Part shown: piece after piece, positions 41,862-50,607 of the stretch
Position numbering within the stretch: position 1 is the stretch's first letter
Layout: every line of letters starts with the position of its first letter
NCBI RefSeq assembly: GCF_010119545.1
Contig: NZ_JAAEAA010000003.1
Location: 124,001-188,000, forward strand
From: Pontibacter fetidus
GTDB lineage: Bacteria > Bacteroidota > Bacteroidia > Cytophagales > Hymenobacteraceae
DNA length: 64,000 nt
Reading direction: 5' to 3'
The notes under the pieces: model-generated
What the model was told of the DNA's origin: nothing
Database searches by the model: none
Seen by the model: only the letters and a program-made list of their open reading frames with translations
Made by a program: the position numbers and the translations under genes

Positions 41862-44789
41862 ATGAAAGTTTTTACCACGCAGCCTTTTCAGGTAGTTTAT
41901 TCCCTTTTCGAACACGAGTACCTGGGCTATTTGTTCGAGTCTTTTGTGGTGCAGATAAACTCGCGTGGGCAGCTTACTTTACAGCACCAGAACATATCAG
42001 CTAAAAACGCTTCAGAATTTGCCTCCCGCCTCGATGCAGATGACTTTAAGTTGATGCCACTGATTGACCAGATTCAGCAGGACGCCGTGCTTAAGCGGTT
42101 TTCGCCTAAAAAAATGTCTCCCGTAGATTTCTTTTTGAAAGTATACGACCCTGAAAAAGGAGATAAAGCTCTGCAGGAAACTATAAGCCACTACATACAA
42201 GGGCGCATGGGCAAAATACTGGAGCTGCTGCGTACCAAGCAGACCTTTATTATGGGCAAAGATGGCGAACCTACCTGGCGCAAAGTTTCTATTGCCCCCG
42301 AAAAAGCATCGGTGCTGTTCCACTTCCACCGGCAGCAGGATGGCAACACGCATTACTTCCCAACTATAAAGTATGCCGGCCAAAAGCTGGAGTTCATGTT
42401 TAAGAACGCCGCCCTGATCTGTTATGAGCCTGCGTGGCTGATGCTGAATGGCGTGATTTATAGTTTCGAGAAACCTATTGATGGGAAAAAGCTACAGCCT
42501 TTCCTGAATAAGCGGCAGATCATTATACCGCAAACTATAGAGGATAATTATTTTAGCAAGTTTGTTGCCCCACTGCTGGAGTCGTTTGATGTTTATGCCA
42601 CTGCTTTCGAGATCAGGAAGGAAAAGTATAGCCCTACACCGCAATTAGTTTTCTCAACTATAAAAGCGGCCAACGTACCCGGCCTGCTTGCCCGAACCCA
42701 ACCTGATACCAAAATAGACCGCGAGCCTGATAAGATACTGTTTGAGCTAAGCTACAAGTATGGCGACCAGGAAGTGCAGGCTGCTGAAAATAAAAAGATA
42801 AGTGTAAGCCTCGAAAAAACGGCTGGTAACTATGTTTTCCATAGGCTGGTGCGCGATGCCGTGCGCGAGAAAGAGCTTTGCAAAGAGCTTAATGCGCGTG
42901 GCCTGGAGCTGAAGAGTGGCAAAACAGTGCTGGAAAAAGGCGCTGCCTTTGCGTGGTTAGGCACTCATATTACTGAGCTGGAAGAGAAAGGCTATACGAT
43001 AAAGCAGTCTGATGTAAGCGGTAAAAATTACTTTATCGGCGATGTGGCCGTGGAAGTAGGCATAACCGAGAAAAACGACTGGTTCGATATTTACGGCATT
43101 GTGCGGTTTGGGGAGTTCGAGATTCCGTTTATAAAGCTGAAGAATAATATCCTCACCAAAAATAACGAGTTCCTGTTGCCAAACGGGCAGGTCGCCATTA
43201 TTCCGGATGAGTGGTTTACGCAGTATATTGAGTTGTTTGCTTTTTCGGAAGGCGAAGACCAACTGACACTGCGCAAGCACCACATGGCTTTGGTAAACGA
43301 CCTTTATAATGGCAATCTGGCTACGGTAACTATGAGCCGCAAGCTGGAAAAGCTACGCGAGTTCGAAACCATAGAAGACCACCCATTGCCAGCAGGATTT
43401 AAAGGCGAGCTGCGCCCTTACCAGAAAGCTGGCTACAACTGGCTGCATTTTGTGCAGAACTATAAGTTTGGTGGCTGCCTTGCCGATGACATGGGTTTGG
43501 GTAAAACAGTGCAAACGCTGGCCATGCTGCAACACCGCAAAGAACATGGCGCTGAGTCGGCTACCTTACTGGTAATGCCTACCTCGCTTATCTATAACTG
43601 GCTGTCCGAGGCGCAGAAATTTACACCGGATTTGCGCGTGCTGAGCTATACCGGCACGTACCGCAACAAAGATATGGCGCAGTTCCAGGACTATGATGTG
43701 GTGCTTACATCGTATGGCATTGTGCGCCTTGATGCAGAGTTACTGAAACAATATTACTTCGATTATATTATCCTGGATGAGTCGCAGGCCATTAAAAACC
43801 CGGATTCGACAACGTCTAAAGCAGTTCGCTCGCTTAAATCGAAACACCGGTTGATACTTACCGGCACGCCTGTTGAGAACAGCACCATGGACCTCTGGTC
43901 GCAGATGTCGTTCATTAACCCTGGCTTGTTGGGTAACCAGCATTTCTTCCGGAAGGAGTTTTTGAAGCCGATAGAGAAAAATAAAGACGAGCAGAAAACC
44001 CGCAAACTACACGCACTTATCAAGCCATTTATACTTCGCAGGCATAAATCGCAGGTAGCAAAAGAATTGCCTGAAAAGATTGAGCATACTACCTTCTGTA
44101 AAATGACGGAAGAGCAGGAACATGCTTACGAAGAAACAAAGTCTTATTACCGCAACAAGATACTGACCAACCTGGAAGAGAACGGCCCAGCCAATACACA
44201 GTTTATGCTCTTACAGGGTTTGATGAAGCTGCGCCAGATCGCGAATCACCCCCTGATGGCTGACCCGAACTATGAGGGAGAGTCTGGCAAGATAAAGGAG
44301 GTGTTGCGTATGACAAAGAATGTAGTTGGTAAAGGGCATAAAGTTTTGATATTCAGCCAGTTTGTGAGGCACCTGGAGATTGTGCGCACTGCCCTGGATG
44401 AACGCGGTATAACCTATGCTTACCTGGATGGTAACACCCGCAACAGGCAGGAACAGGTTGCGCTATTCCAGAACGATGAAACTATACAGGTATTCCTGAT
44501 ATCGCTGAAAGCAGGTGGTGTGGGCCTAAACCTGACAGCTGCCGACTATGTGTTTATACTTGACCCTTGGTGGAACCCGGCTGTAGAGGCGCAAGCCGTT
44601 GACAGGGCACACCGTATCGGGCAGCAGAACACGGTATTTACTTATAAATTCATCACCAAAAACTCGGTAGAAGAAAAAATTCTGGCCCTGCAAAACCGCA
44701 AACTGCAACTGGTAAACGACCTCATCAGCACCGATGAAAACGTGATCAAGAGCCTGACCAGAGAAGATATTGATAACCTGCTCAGTTAA
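41862..44789 (+). CDS. SNF2-family DEAD/DEAH-box helicase
   Basis: The 975-residue protein has the SNF2 ATPase core in its second half: Walker A LADDMGLGKTVQTLA (Lys about 548), LDESQAIKNP for the Walker B motif, LTGTPVENS, then the helicase C domain with FSQFVRHLEI, LISLKAGGVGLNLTAADYV and DRAHRIGQ. The first 480 residues are a long region found in bacterial relatives, without a SWIM zinc finger that I can see. It remodels or translocates on DNA, role unknown. A very strong terminator follows. Confidence 0.92.
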   Translation: MKVFTTQPFQVVYSLFEHEYLGYLFESFVVQINSRGQLTLQHQNISAKNASEFASRLDADDFKLMPLIDQIQQDAVLKRFSPKKMSPVDFFLKVYDPEKGDKALQETISHYIQGRMGKILELLRTKQTFIMGKDGEPTWRKVSIAPEKASVLFHFHRQQDGNTHYFPTIKYAGQKLEFMFKNAALICYEPAWLMLNGVIYSFEKPIDGKKLQPFLNKRQIIIPQTIEDNYFSKFVAPLLESFDVYATAFEIRKEKYSPTPQLVFSTIKAANVPGLLARTQPDTKIDREPDKILFELSYKYGDQEVQAAENKKISVSLEKTAGNYVFHRLVRDAVREKELCKELNARGLELKSGKTVLEKGAAFAWLGTHITELEEKGYTIKQSDVSGKNYFIGDVAVEVGITEKNDWFDIYGIVRFGEFEIPFIKLKNNILTKNNEFLLPNGQVAIIPDEWFTQYIELFAFSEGEDQLTLRKHHMALVNDLYNGNLATVTMSRKLEKLREFETIEDHPLPAGFKGELRPYQKAGYNWLHFVQNYKFGGCLADDMGLGKTVQTLAMLQHRKEHGAESATLLVMPTSLIYNWLSEAQKFTPDLRVLSYTGTYRNKDMAQFQDYDVVLTSYGIVRLDAELLKQYYFDYIILDESQAIKNPDSTTSKAVRSLKSKHRLILTGTPVENSTMDLWSQMSFINPGLLGNQHFFRKEFLKPIEKNKDEQKTRKLHALIKPFILRRHKSQVAKELPEKIEHTTFCKMTEEQEHAYEETKSYYRNKILTNLEENGPANTQFMLLQGLMKLRQIANHPLMADPNYEGESGKIKEVLRMTKNVVGKGHKVLIFSQFVRHLEIVRTALDERGITYAYLDGNTRNRQEQVALFQNDETIQVFLISLKAGGVGLNLTAADYVFILDPWWNPAVEAQAVDRAHRIGQQNTVFTYKFITKNSVEEKILALQNRKLQLVNDLISTDENVIKSLTREDIDNLLS

Positions 44790-44803
44790 ATTGATGATCT
44801 GAT

Positions 44804-44849
44804 AAACAAAAAGGCCGCTGCAACTATAAATGCAGCGGCCTTTTTGTTT
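44804..44849 (+). terminator. Very strong terminator with CTATAA in its loop
   Basis: A 19-base perfect stem (44804-44822 with 44831-44849) around the 8-base loop ACTATAAA, ending in T-tracts. Confidence 0.92.
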
Positions 44850-44898
44850 GAGTTAACTATAACTTTTATAGTTGCAGGTAGTTAATCATCAAATACCG

Positions 44899-44976
44899 TC
44901 ATTTGTCATGTCTAGGTCAGGAGATATCTATTCAGAATTCTAATTACATTTATCGCAGCACTCGAAATGACAGATA
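44899..44976. repeat. Degenerate TCATTTCGA-type repeat
   Basis: TCATTTGTCATGTC at the left and CGCAGCACTCGAAATGACAG at the right, related to the units at 6430 and 11270. It lies in the 220-base gap before the carotenoid operon. Confidence 0.5.
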
Positions 44977-45009
44977 AGCGATTGATAACCAGCAATCAGC
45001 CAGCACCAA

Positions 45010-45450
45010 ATGCAGATCCATCTTAAAACCAACGTTGCGCAAAACTATAGGCAGGTGTTTGAGGCTTTTGATGAGCAGCTATTCCGGAAACTGGCGCCGC
45101 CTTACCCAAAACTGAAACTGATACGGTTTGATGGCTCGGAGCCCGGCGATGTGGTGGAAGTGGAGTTGCAGACAGGCATAAAATCTTTCCGTTGGACCAG
45201 CATGATAACCGAGCGAACTATAACTGAAAGAGAAGCCTGGTTCATAGATGAAGGCCAGATCCTTCCGTCTCCGCTCAAACTATGGCACCATAAACACCTG
45301 GTTACTGCTAACAGCACAGGCACTATAATCCACGACATTATAAACTATAGTTCAGGTAATAAGGTGTTAGATTTGGTGCTTTACCCTTTCATGGTGGCGG
45401 CATTTGGCATGCGCAAACCAATTTACCAGGGGGTATTTGGGAAACTATAA
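45010..45450 (+). CDS. SRPBCC family protein (START-like), carotenoid operon
   Basis: The 146-residue protein has a START/Bet v1-type lipid-binding layout: a long first helix (YRQVFEAFDEQLFRKLAPPYP), a curved sheet (DVVEVELQTG, SFRWTSMITERTITEREAWF) and a C-terminal helix. Such proteins bind hydrophobic ligands. It precedes crtD- and cruF-like genes by 66 bases, so a carotenoid-handling role is inferred; similar proteins accompany carotenoid genes in other Bacteroidota. Confidence 0.82.
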   Translation: MQIHLKTNVAQNYRQVFEAFDEQLFRKLAPPYPKLKLIRFDGSEPGDVVEVELQTGIKSFRWTSMITERTITEREAWFIDEGQILPSPLKLWHHKHLVTANSTGTIIHDIINYSSGNKVLDLVLYPFMVAAFGMRKPIYQGVFGKL

Positions 45451-45516
45451 ATCCCGAAAACCTTTCTGTTCTGTTTCAGTTTAGCACACAGGAAGTATAA
45501 ATCTGTAAATTAAGGA

Positions 45517-46998
45517 ATGGCAACAGCAGCAGTTATAGGGGCAGGCATTGGTGGCATTGCAGCAAGCATCCGGCTGGCTGTAAAAGGCTACGATGTTACT
45601 GTTTTTGAAGCCAACGAAAGCTTTGGCGGCAAGATGCACGAATTCTGGCTGGGCAACTATAGGTTTGATGCCGGGCCCTCGCTGTTTACGCTGCCGCATT
45701 TGGTAGATGAGCTTTTTACCCTTGCTAACCGAAACCCAGCAGATTATTTTACCTATACCCGTTTAGACCCGATCACGCATTATTTCTGGCCCGATGGCAG
45801 TACGTTAAAAGCCTACGCCGACCCTGAAAAGTTTGCTAGTGAAGCAGAAAAGCAACTAGGTGTACCGCAGCAAACCGTACGTCAGGCCCTGAACAAAAGC
45901 GCGCGGCTTTATAAAGGCACCGCCGATACCTTCCTGCACAAATCGCTGCATAAGCTGGATACTTACCTGAGTGCGGATGTACTGAAATCGTTGCAATGTT
46001 TGCCTGACCTGGGTTTGACAACTACAATGCACGAAGCCAACTATAGTTTGTTTAAAGATACAAGGTTTGTGCAGCTACTCGACAGGTTTGCGACCTACAA
46101 TGGCTCTGACCCTTACCAGGCACCGGCTACACTCAATATCATTCCACATTTAGAGCATGGCATTGGCGCTTTTTACCCTAAAGGTGGCATCTATAGTATA
46201 GCGGCAAGTTTGGTAAAGCTAGCAGAAGAGTTGGGTGTGGAGTTTAAGTATAATGAGAAAGTAAAGCAGATTACAGTGCGTGGCAGCAAGGTAACTGGCC
46301 TGCAAACTGCAAAAGCAAAATATAGCGCCGATGTGGTTGTGAGCAACATGGATGTAATGCCAACATACCGCAAACTTCTGCCTGGCCAGCCAGCCCCCGA
46401 AACTACGCTGCAACAACCTCGTTCCAGTTCGGCGCTCATTTTTTACTGGGGCATAAAAAAAGAATTTCCGCAACTGCACCTGCACAACATCTTCTTTAGC
46501 CAGGACTATAAAACCGAATTTGAACATATTTTTCAGCACAAAACTATAAGCCCCGACCCTACGGTGTATGTAAACATTACCTCTAAACTGGAACCGCAGG
46601 ATGCCCCAGCCGGCAGCGAGAACTGGTTTGTAATGGTAAACGTGCCACACAACCAGGGGCAGGACTGGCAAGAACTAACTGCCGTTATACGTGAAACAGT
46701 AATCCAAAAACTGAGCAAGCAGTTAAACACTGATATAAGAGCGCTGATAGAACAGGAACAGGTATTGGACCCGCTAACTATAGAAAGCCGAACTTCGTCG
46801 TTTGCAGGTGCGCTTTACGGAAGCAGTTCTAATAACAGGTTGGCAGCGTTCTTACGGCATCCTAACTTTAGCAATAAACTTAAGGGTCTATACTTTTGCG
46901 GCGGCAGCGTGCATCCGGGGGGTGGCATTCCGCTTTGTTTGTTGTCGGCTAAAATAGTGGCGGACCTGGCTCCTGCAATTAAACAACACGAATCATGA
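45517..46998 (+). CDS. crtD: Phytoene desaturase family FAD enzyme, CrtD-like
   Basis: The 493-residue flavoprotein has the N-terminal FAD motif GAGIGGIAASIRLAVKGYDV and the C-terminal FCGGSVHPGGGIPLCLLSAKIVAD of the CrtI/CrtD family. Because it is joined to a CruF-like gene (4-base ATGA overlap), it is more likely the 1'-hydroxycarotenoid 3',4'-desaturase CrtD than phytoene desaturase CrtI. It would act at the membrane on acyclic carotenoid ends. The CrtI/CrtD choice rests on context, not on a diagnostic residue. Confidence 0.82.
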   Translation: MATAAVIGAGIGGIAASIRLAVKGYDVTVFEANESFGGKMHEFWLGNYRFDAGPSLFTLPHLVDELFTLANRNPADYFTYTRLDPITHYFWPDGSTLKAYADPEKFASEAEKQLGVPQQTVRQALNKSARLYKGTADTFLHKSLHKLDTYLSADVLKSLQCLPDLGLTTTMHEANYSLFKDTRFVQLLDRFATYNGSDPYQAPATLNIIPHLEHGIGAFYPKGGIYSIAASLVKLAEELGVEFKYNEKVKQITVRGSKVTGLQTAKAKYSADVVVSNMDVMPTYRKLLPGQPAPETTLQQPRSSSALIFYWGIKKEFPQLHLHNIFFSQDYKTEFEHIFQHKTISPDPTVYVNITSKLEPQDAPAGSENWFVMVNVPHNQGQDWQELTAVIRETVIQKLSKQLNTDIRALIEQEQVLDPLTIESRTSSFAGALYGSSSNNRLAAFLRHPNFSNKLKGLYFCGGSVHPGGGIPLCLLSAKIVADLAPAIKQHES

Positions 46999-47675
46999 TC
47001 AGAACGATAGAAGATAACGCTACAACTGTAACCAATAAGCCTGCTCGGGCGATAGGTTTCTGGGTTTGCCTGGCTGTGTTGGTTATTTTTCATGCAGTTG
47101 GTTTCTGGGGATTGATGTTCAGCGGGCGGCCTATGTACTTTCAGGAGCTTACACCGCTTAATCTGTTGCTTACCAATGCACTGCTTTTTAGCCTGCACCG
47201 CACCTGGAATGCGCAGTTTTTAGTTTTTGCCGTAGTCGTAACTATAGCCAGCTTTCTGGCAGAGGTACTAGGTATACATACCGGTCTGCTTTTCGGAAAC
47301 TATAGTTACGGCGCCGCGCTGGGCCTGAAACTATGGGATGTGCCTCTCCTGATCGGGTTAAACTGGCTTATGCTGGTGTACAGCACCGGAACTATAGTTA
47401 CTACTTTAAAAGTAAACCCGGTTGTAAAAGCGTTGGCTGGCGCAGGATTGATGGTGTTGCTTGACTTTTTCCTGGAGCCCGTAGCCATGCGTTTCGATTT
47501 CTGGGTCTGGCAGGACGGCGTTATACCTGTATCTAATTTTGTAGGCTGGTTTGGGCTGGCGTTTCTGTTGCAGCTATATTTTCATACTATTGCCGTATAC
47601 AAGCAAAACCCGTTGACACTGTTTGTGTATTTGGTGCAGTTATTATTTTTTATCGGGTTGTACCTGATGCTTTAA
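46995..47675 (+). CDS. cruF: Carotenoid biosynthesis protein, CruF-like 1',2'-hydratase
   Basis: The 226-residue protein has six or seven membrane helices and the DUF422/CruF pattern: FLAEVLGIHTGLLFGNYSYG, GTIVTTLKVNPVVKALAGAG and a conserved FFLEPVAMRFDFWVWQDG. CruF adds water to the 1',2' double bond of acyclic carotenoid ends. With CrtD it would give 1'-hydroxy-3',4'-didehydro ends, as in flexixanthin- or myxol-type pigments. It overlaps crtD by four bases. Confidence 0.85.
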   Translation: MIRTIEDNATTVTNKPARAIGFWVCLAVLVIFHAVGFWGLMFSGRPMYFQELTPLNLLLTNALLFSLHRTWNAQFLVFAVVVTIASFLAEVLGIHTGLLFGNYSYGAALGLKLWDVPLLIGLNWLMLVYSTGTIVTTLKVNPVVKALAGAGLMVLLDFFLEPVAMRFDFWVWQDGVIPVSNFVGWFGLAFLLQLYFHTIAVYKQNPLTLFVYLVQLLFFIGLYLML

Positions 47676-47778
47676 ACTTAAAGAAAGCAGGGTGTGTTGT
47701 GCGCTTGTACTTACCGCAAACTATATCTAATTTGCAGGCAGGTAATTATACCGGGTACAGTGTTCGTGCCTGCTTTTA

Positions 47779-48426
47779 ATGACGATGCTAAATGCTTTTG
47801 CTGCTACAGATAAAGGAATGACATTTTTAGAAACAATACTGGGGGAAATACTGCAGCTTTTTAAACGTGAAGGAATAGAAGCTAATTCGGAAGCCGACAT
47901 TATCCGGAAGCTGGATATCAGGCAATCTACCTACCACGAGCTTTTTGCCAGTAAGCAGGACATGGTTTTACAAGTAGTAAGGTATGATATTGAGCAGCAG
48001 AACCAGAAGCAGAAAGATCTACTGAAAACGGCAAATAACCCGGTAGAGGAAATTATGCTACTGCTGGCCGATGGTATTAAAAGCATGAAGGAGATAAGCC
48101 CGGTGTATATCGCTGACCTGCAACTATACCCTGAGGCATGGCGTGCAAGCCTGGAGAATGTAACTAATAATAACCAGCAGGTAAACGCTGAAATTCTGAA
48201 CAGAGGTATTTTGCAAGGTTATTTCCGGAGAGATATCAACCTGCAGCTGGTAACCAAAATTATCCTGGAGCAATTCTTCATGATGATAAACCCAGTTGTT
48301 TTTCCGCCAGATAAATATGACCTAGCAGAGGTTTTCAGGAGCATTTACCTGTACTATGTGCGCGGTATCTGCACCGACCATGGTGGCAAAATAGCCGAAG
48401 AGTTTTTCGCCAAAAATAACTTATAA
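47779..48426 (+). CDS. TetR/AcrR-like transcriptional regulator
   Basis: The 215-residue protein has a TetR-type DNA-binding region: residues 35-60, EADIIRKLDIRQSTYHELFASKQDMV, with the Y-H-x-x-F-x-S-K motif at the end of the recognition helix. The helical C-terminal domain would bind a ligand. It lies 103 bases after cruF on the same strand and might control the carotenoid genes. A terminator follows directly. Confidence 0.85.
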   Translation: MTMLNAFAATDKGMTFLETILGEILQLFKREGIEANSEADIIRKLDIRQSTYHELFASKQDMVLQVVRYDIEQQNQKQKDLLKTANNPVEEIMLLLADGIKSMKEISPVYIADLQLYPEAWRASLENVTNNNQQVNAEILNRGILQGYFRRDINLQLVTKIILEQFFMMINPVVFPPDKYDLAEVFRSIYLYYVRGICTDHGGKIAEEFFAKNNL

Positions 48427-48430
48427 TAAC

Positions 48431-48462
48431 AAAGGCCCGGAAGTTAACCCCGGGCCTTTATT
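48431..48462 (+). terminator. Terminator of the regulator gene
   Basis: AAAGGCCCGG (48431-48440) pairs with CCGGGCCTTT (48450-48459), extended by AACA and TGTT at the ends; it also suits the convergent minus-strand gene. Confidence 0.85.
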
Positions 48463-48482
48463 GTTATAGCATAAACAGGTTT

Positions 48483-48725
48483 TTAGCTGATAGAGACGCG
48501 TACCTTTTTAGTGTACTCGCGCAACGATGTTTTAAAGTCTTCGCCGGTATCCTGCATGTGGTTCAGAATCCAGATGGCGGCTAAAATATGTGTCAGCTGC
48601 TCGCCTTCATCCTCTCCTTCTACTTCAATCGCTAAAGGTTGCTCATCAATAATAGCAGCTTCTGCAGCCATTAACGCATCTACTTCCTGTGTTTCTACTA
48701 ATTTTTTAATCGCGGGTATCTTCAT
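48483..48725 (-). CDS. Small protein of unknown function, downstream of thioredoxin
   Basis: The 80-residue product starts MKIPAIKKLVETQEVDALMAAE and is acidic in the middle (VEGEDEGEQLTHILAAIWILNH), with a helical C-terminus. I start it at the ATG at 48725; a TTG two codons upstream would overlap the thioredoxin stop. It follows that gene by two bases and is surely cotranscribed, so it may take part in the same redox process. I recall a Bacteroidota family of this kind (DUF6952) but am not certain. Confidence 0.75.
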   Translation of the reverse strand: MKIPAIKKLVETQEVDALMAAEAAIIDEQPLAIEVEGEDEGEQLTHILAAIWILNHMQDTGEDFKTSLREYTKKVRVSIS

Positions 48726-48727
48726 AA

Positions 48728-49048
48728 TCAAGCGTCCAGTTTATGAATAAGTGAAAGAACAGCCTCTTCTTTGCTGGCGGCTATAGTATCAACTAATTTA
48801 CCATCTTTAAAAACGGCAAAGAAAGGCAAATTGGTAACGCCGGCCATTTTACGTGCCTCGGGGCTGGTTTCTGCATTCACATCTACAAAGGCAATGCTGT
48901 TAAACTGCTCATCGTCTGACAAACGCTTGAACTTAGGAGAGAACAAACGGCAGTTGCCACACCAATCGGCGTAATATTTTACCAGAACTTTTTTGTTTGA
49001 GCTTACAATGCTCGCAAAATCATTATCTGTTGCTTTTATAACAGCCAT
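48728..49048 (-). CDS. Thioredoxin family protein
   Basis: The 106-residue protein has a thioredoxin fold with active site YADWCGNCRLF (Cys30 and Cys33), where CGNC replaces the usual CGPC, a change that shifts the redox potential. The cis-Pro is in TNLPFFAVFKDG. It lacks a signal, so it is cytoplasmic. The small gene downstream is separated by two bases. Confidence 0.92.
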   Translation of the reverse strand: MAVIKATDNDFASIVSSNKKVLVKYYADWCGNCRLFSPKFKRLSDDEQFNSIAFVDVNAETSPEARKMAGVTNLPFFAVFKDGKLVDTIAASKEEAVLSLIHKLDA

Positions 49049-49316
49049 GTCGTATCGTTTATTTTTATGCGTAATTAGGTTTAAGACTACTTATAAACTC
49101 CTGTCAAAAGTAAATGTTTCAACTGAAAGTAAAGTAATAGGTTAGATAGATTTAATTTATGGCTTTATAGCTTTTGTCTATAATAGTAGTAGCTATAGTT
49201 GACAGTACCATTCTGAAACTATACGCAAGGGTTTAAAGTTATAGCTTTGAACTCATAATGATGTTACAATTACAGGATGTGGCAAAATGGATATAAAAAT
49301 CTAGACGCCAATTTTG

Positions 49317-49324
49317 TATCTTTG
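49317..49324 (+). promoter_or_regulatory. -7 box of prfA
   Basis: TATCTTTG, perfect TAnnTTTG match, with a 23-base leader before the ATG at 49348. Confidence 0.65.
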
Positions 49325-49347
49325 CAGCCAATAACCAGAAAAACCCG

Positions 49348-50424
49348 ATGTTAGATAAATTAGAAGCCATAAACCAGCGTTTTGAAGAGGTAAGCCAGTT
49401 GCTTATTCAGCCGGATGTGGTCAGCGACATGAAGAAGTATAAGGCGCTGAACAAAGAGTATAAAGACCTTGATAAGATTGTAGTTGAATATAAGAAGTAC
49501 CTGAACATCCTGAGCAACATCGACAATGCCAAGCAGGTAATTGCTACCGAAAAGGATGAAGATTTCAGGGAGATGGCAAAGGAAGAGCTGGATGAGCTAC
49601 TGCCGCAGCGTGAGGCGATGGAAGATGCCCTGAAAGAGCTTCTGATACCAAAAGACCCGAACGACAGCAAAGATATTATCATGGAAATACGTGCTGGTGC
49701 TGGTGGCGACGAGGCTTCTATTTTTGCCGGCGACCTTTACCGTATGTATACCCGCTTTGCCGAGAAAATGGGTTGGCGTACCGAACTGATCGATGCGACA
49801 GAAGGGACATCGGGCGGTTATAAAGAAATTATAGTTGGCATGTCGGGTGAGGACGTGTATGGCAAACTGAAATTTGAGTCGGGTGTGCACCGCGTGCAGC
49901 GTGTACCAGCCACTGAAACGCAGGGCCGTATCCATACATCGGTAGCTTCAGTGGTTGTATTGCCTGAGGTGGAGGAATTTGACATTGAGCTGGACATGAA
50001 CGACATCCGTAAGGACCTTTTCTGTTCTTCAGGCCCGGGTGGTCAGTCGGTAAACACGACGTACTCTGCTGTTCGTTTAACGCACTTACCAACAGGCCTT
50101 GTAGCCCAGTGCCAGGACCAGAAATCGCAGCTAAAGAACTTTGATAAAGCATTAGCGGTACTTCGTTCGCGTATTTACGAGCAGGAGCTTGCCAAAAAGC
50201 AGGAAGAAGAAGGCGCGCAGCGTAAGTCCATGGTTGGCGGTGGCGACCGTTCTGATAAGATCCGTACCTACAACTATCCGCAGGGCCGTGTTACCGATCA
50301 CCGTATCGGGTACACTGTTTACAACCTGCCAAACGTAATGGATGGTGGTATAGAGAACTTTGTAGAAGAGCTTCGTATTGCAGAAAACGCCGAAAGACTG
50401 AAAGAAGGCGCAACAGCAGAATAA
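49348..50424 (+). CDS. prfA: Peptide chain release factor 1
   Basis: The 358-residue protein has the stop-codon reading PAT tripeptide in [16 protein letters not shown] (about residue 186) and the catalytic GGQ in [17 protein letters not shown] (about residue 230). PAT rather than SPF identifies RF1, which reads UAA and UAG. The acidic helical N-terminal domain and full length are typical. A terminator follows. Confidence 0.97.
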   Translation: MLDKLEAINQRFEEVSQLLIQPDVVSDMKKYKALNKEYKDLDKIVVEYKKYLNILSNIDNAKQVIATEKDEDFREMAKEELDELLPQREAMEDALKELLIPKDPNDSKDIIMEIRAGAGGDEASIFAGDLYRMYTRFAEKMGWRTELIDATEGTSGGYKEIIVGMSGEDVYGKLKFESGVHRVQRVPATETQGRIHTSVASVVVLPEVEEFDIELDMNDIRKDLFCSSGPGGQSVNTTYSAVRLTHLPTGLVAQCQDQKSQLKNFDKALAVLRSRIYEQELAKKQEEEGAQRKSMVGGGDRSDKIRTYNYPQGRVTDHRIGYTVYNLPNVMDGGIENFVEELRIAENAERLKEGATAE

Positions 50425-50447
50425 TTGCTGTAACAGCGATAAACTAT

Positions 50448-50495
50448 AAAAGGATGCAGGAAGGCAGAATCGCCAAAACTGCATCCTTTTTCTTT
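50448..50495 (+). terminator. Terminator of prfA
   Basis: AAAAGGATGCAG (50448-50459) pairs with CTGCATCCTTTT (50479-50490), then TTCTTTTT. Confidence 0.88.
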
Positions 50496-50545
50496 TTAAT
50501 TGTTAAATTGTTTGATGGCTAAATGGTTAAATTGCTGAACTGTTG
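50493..50545. repeat. AT-rich dispersed repeat, copy 2
   Basis: TTTAATTGTTAAATTGTTTG followed by ATGGTTAAATTGCTGAACTGTT, the same word set as at 40371-40455. Confidence 0.5.
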
Positions 50546-50607
50546 TATAAGAATAGCTCTAAATCTATAGTTTGAGATAACGAATAAAGAATAACGAATA
50601 ACGAACC

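Noticed and set aside
41862-44789. SNF2 helicase as part of a defence system
   Set aside because: It stands alone between a LolC/E-type permease and the carotenoid operon, without nuclease or methylase partners.
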